Source of the DNA: an uncultured Eubacterium sp.
GTDB lineage: Bacteria > Bacillota > Clostridia > Lachnospirales > Lachnospiraceae
DNA length: 5,071 nucleotides
Reading direction: 5' to 3'
Assembly (NCBI GenBank): GCA_905236295.1
Contig: CAJOQF010000296.1
Location: forward strand, 1-5,071
Shown here: piece after piece, positions 5,012 through 5,071 of the stretch
Numbering within the stretch: the first letter of the stretch is position 1
How the letters are laid out: each line of letters opens with the position of its first letter
Made by a program: the position numbers and the translations under genes
Notes under the pieces: generated by a model
The model's input: only the letters and a program-made list of their open reading frames with translations
Databases searched by the model: none
What the model was told of the DNA's origin: nothing

Positions 5012-5071
5012 GTGAAAGTAAGATCTTCAGTAAAACCGATTTGCGAAAAGTGCAAGGTCATCAAAAGAAAA
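5012..5071 (+). CDS. rpmJ: Ribosomal protein L36 (bL36), 3' end outside the window
   Basis: The first 20 residues, initiated at GTG, are [20 protein letters not shown], close to identical to bL36 of many bacteria ([20 protein letters not shown]). The product is a tiny protein of about 37 residues in the large ribosomal subunit. Cys11 and Cys14 are the first half of the zinc-binding C-x2-C...C...H site of the zinc-containing (C+) form; the rest lies beyond the window. In most Firmicutes rpmJ sits between infA and rpsM in the alpha operon. Here no infA lies upstream; the preceding gene is divergent and 217 bases away. rpmJ therefore seems to start its own transcript, presumably continuing to rpsM and rpsK outside the window. 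Confidence 0.95.
   Translation, partial: [20 protein letters not shown]

Overview
The window looks like chromosomal DNA of a Gram-positive anaerobe of the Clostridia, most probably Lachnospiraceae-like. The pointers are strong AGGAGG-type ribosome binding sites, moderate GC content with AT-rich intergenic DNA, a substrate-binding/permease fusion style of amino-acid ABC transporter, and a Gram-positive type secreted nuclease lipoprotein. The taxon is an inference from gene style; no rRNA is present.

Left part (1-2604, + strand): the end of one transcription unit. It holds the 3' end of a polar amino-acid ABC permease, probably the C-terminal half of a substrate-binding/permease fusion protein. 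A translationally coupled GlnQ/HisP-type ATPase follows, overlapping by ATGA. After an 11-base gap comes a lipoprotein of the EndA-like DNA/RNA non-specific endonuclease family. The ATPase is about 120 residues longer than its family. The extra C-terminal part reads like a degenerate GHKL/RsbW-type ATPase fold and is the most unusual protein feature here.

Middle and right part (2615-4794, - strand): three genes with stop/start overlaps, apparently one operon read leftwards. In order they are a four-helix membrane protein of unknown function, a DUF6765-type protein with an H-x3-D-x3-H motif, and a six-helix HdeD/DUF308-type membrane protein. Both junctions use the same 8-base overlap (ATGAATAR). 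This operon meets the ABC/nuclease operon tail to tail, with only 10 bases between the stop codons.

Right edge (4795-5071): a 217-base divergent intergenic region and then the first 20 codons of rpmJ (ribosomal protein L36), with a GTG start. The region holds candidate back-to-back promoters that would share one palindromic -35 hexamer (TTGCAA), a 10-base palindrome inside the rpmJ promoter, and a small hairpin in the rpmJ leader. The usual upstream neighbour infA is absent, so rpmJ appears to begin a transcription unit here.

The left operon is coherent as nutrient acquisition: amino-acid import plus surface nuclease. The three-gene membrane/DUF6765 operon has no known pathway that I can name. 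I see no tRNA, rRNA, CRISPR array, insertion sequence or prophage gene.
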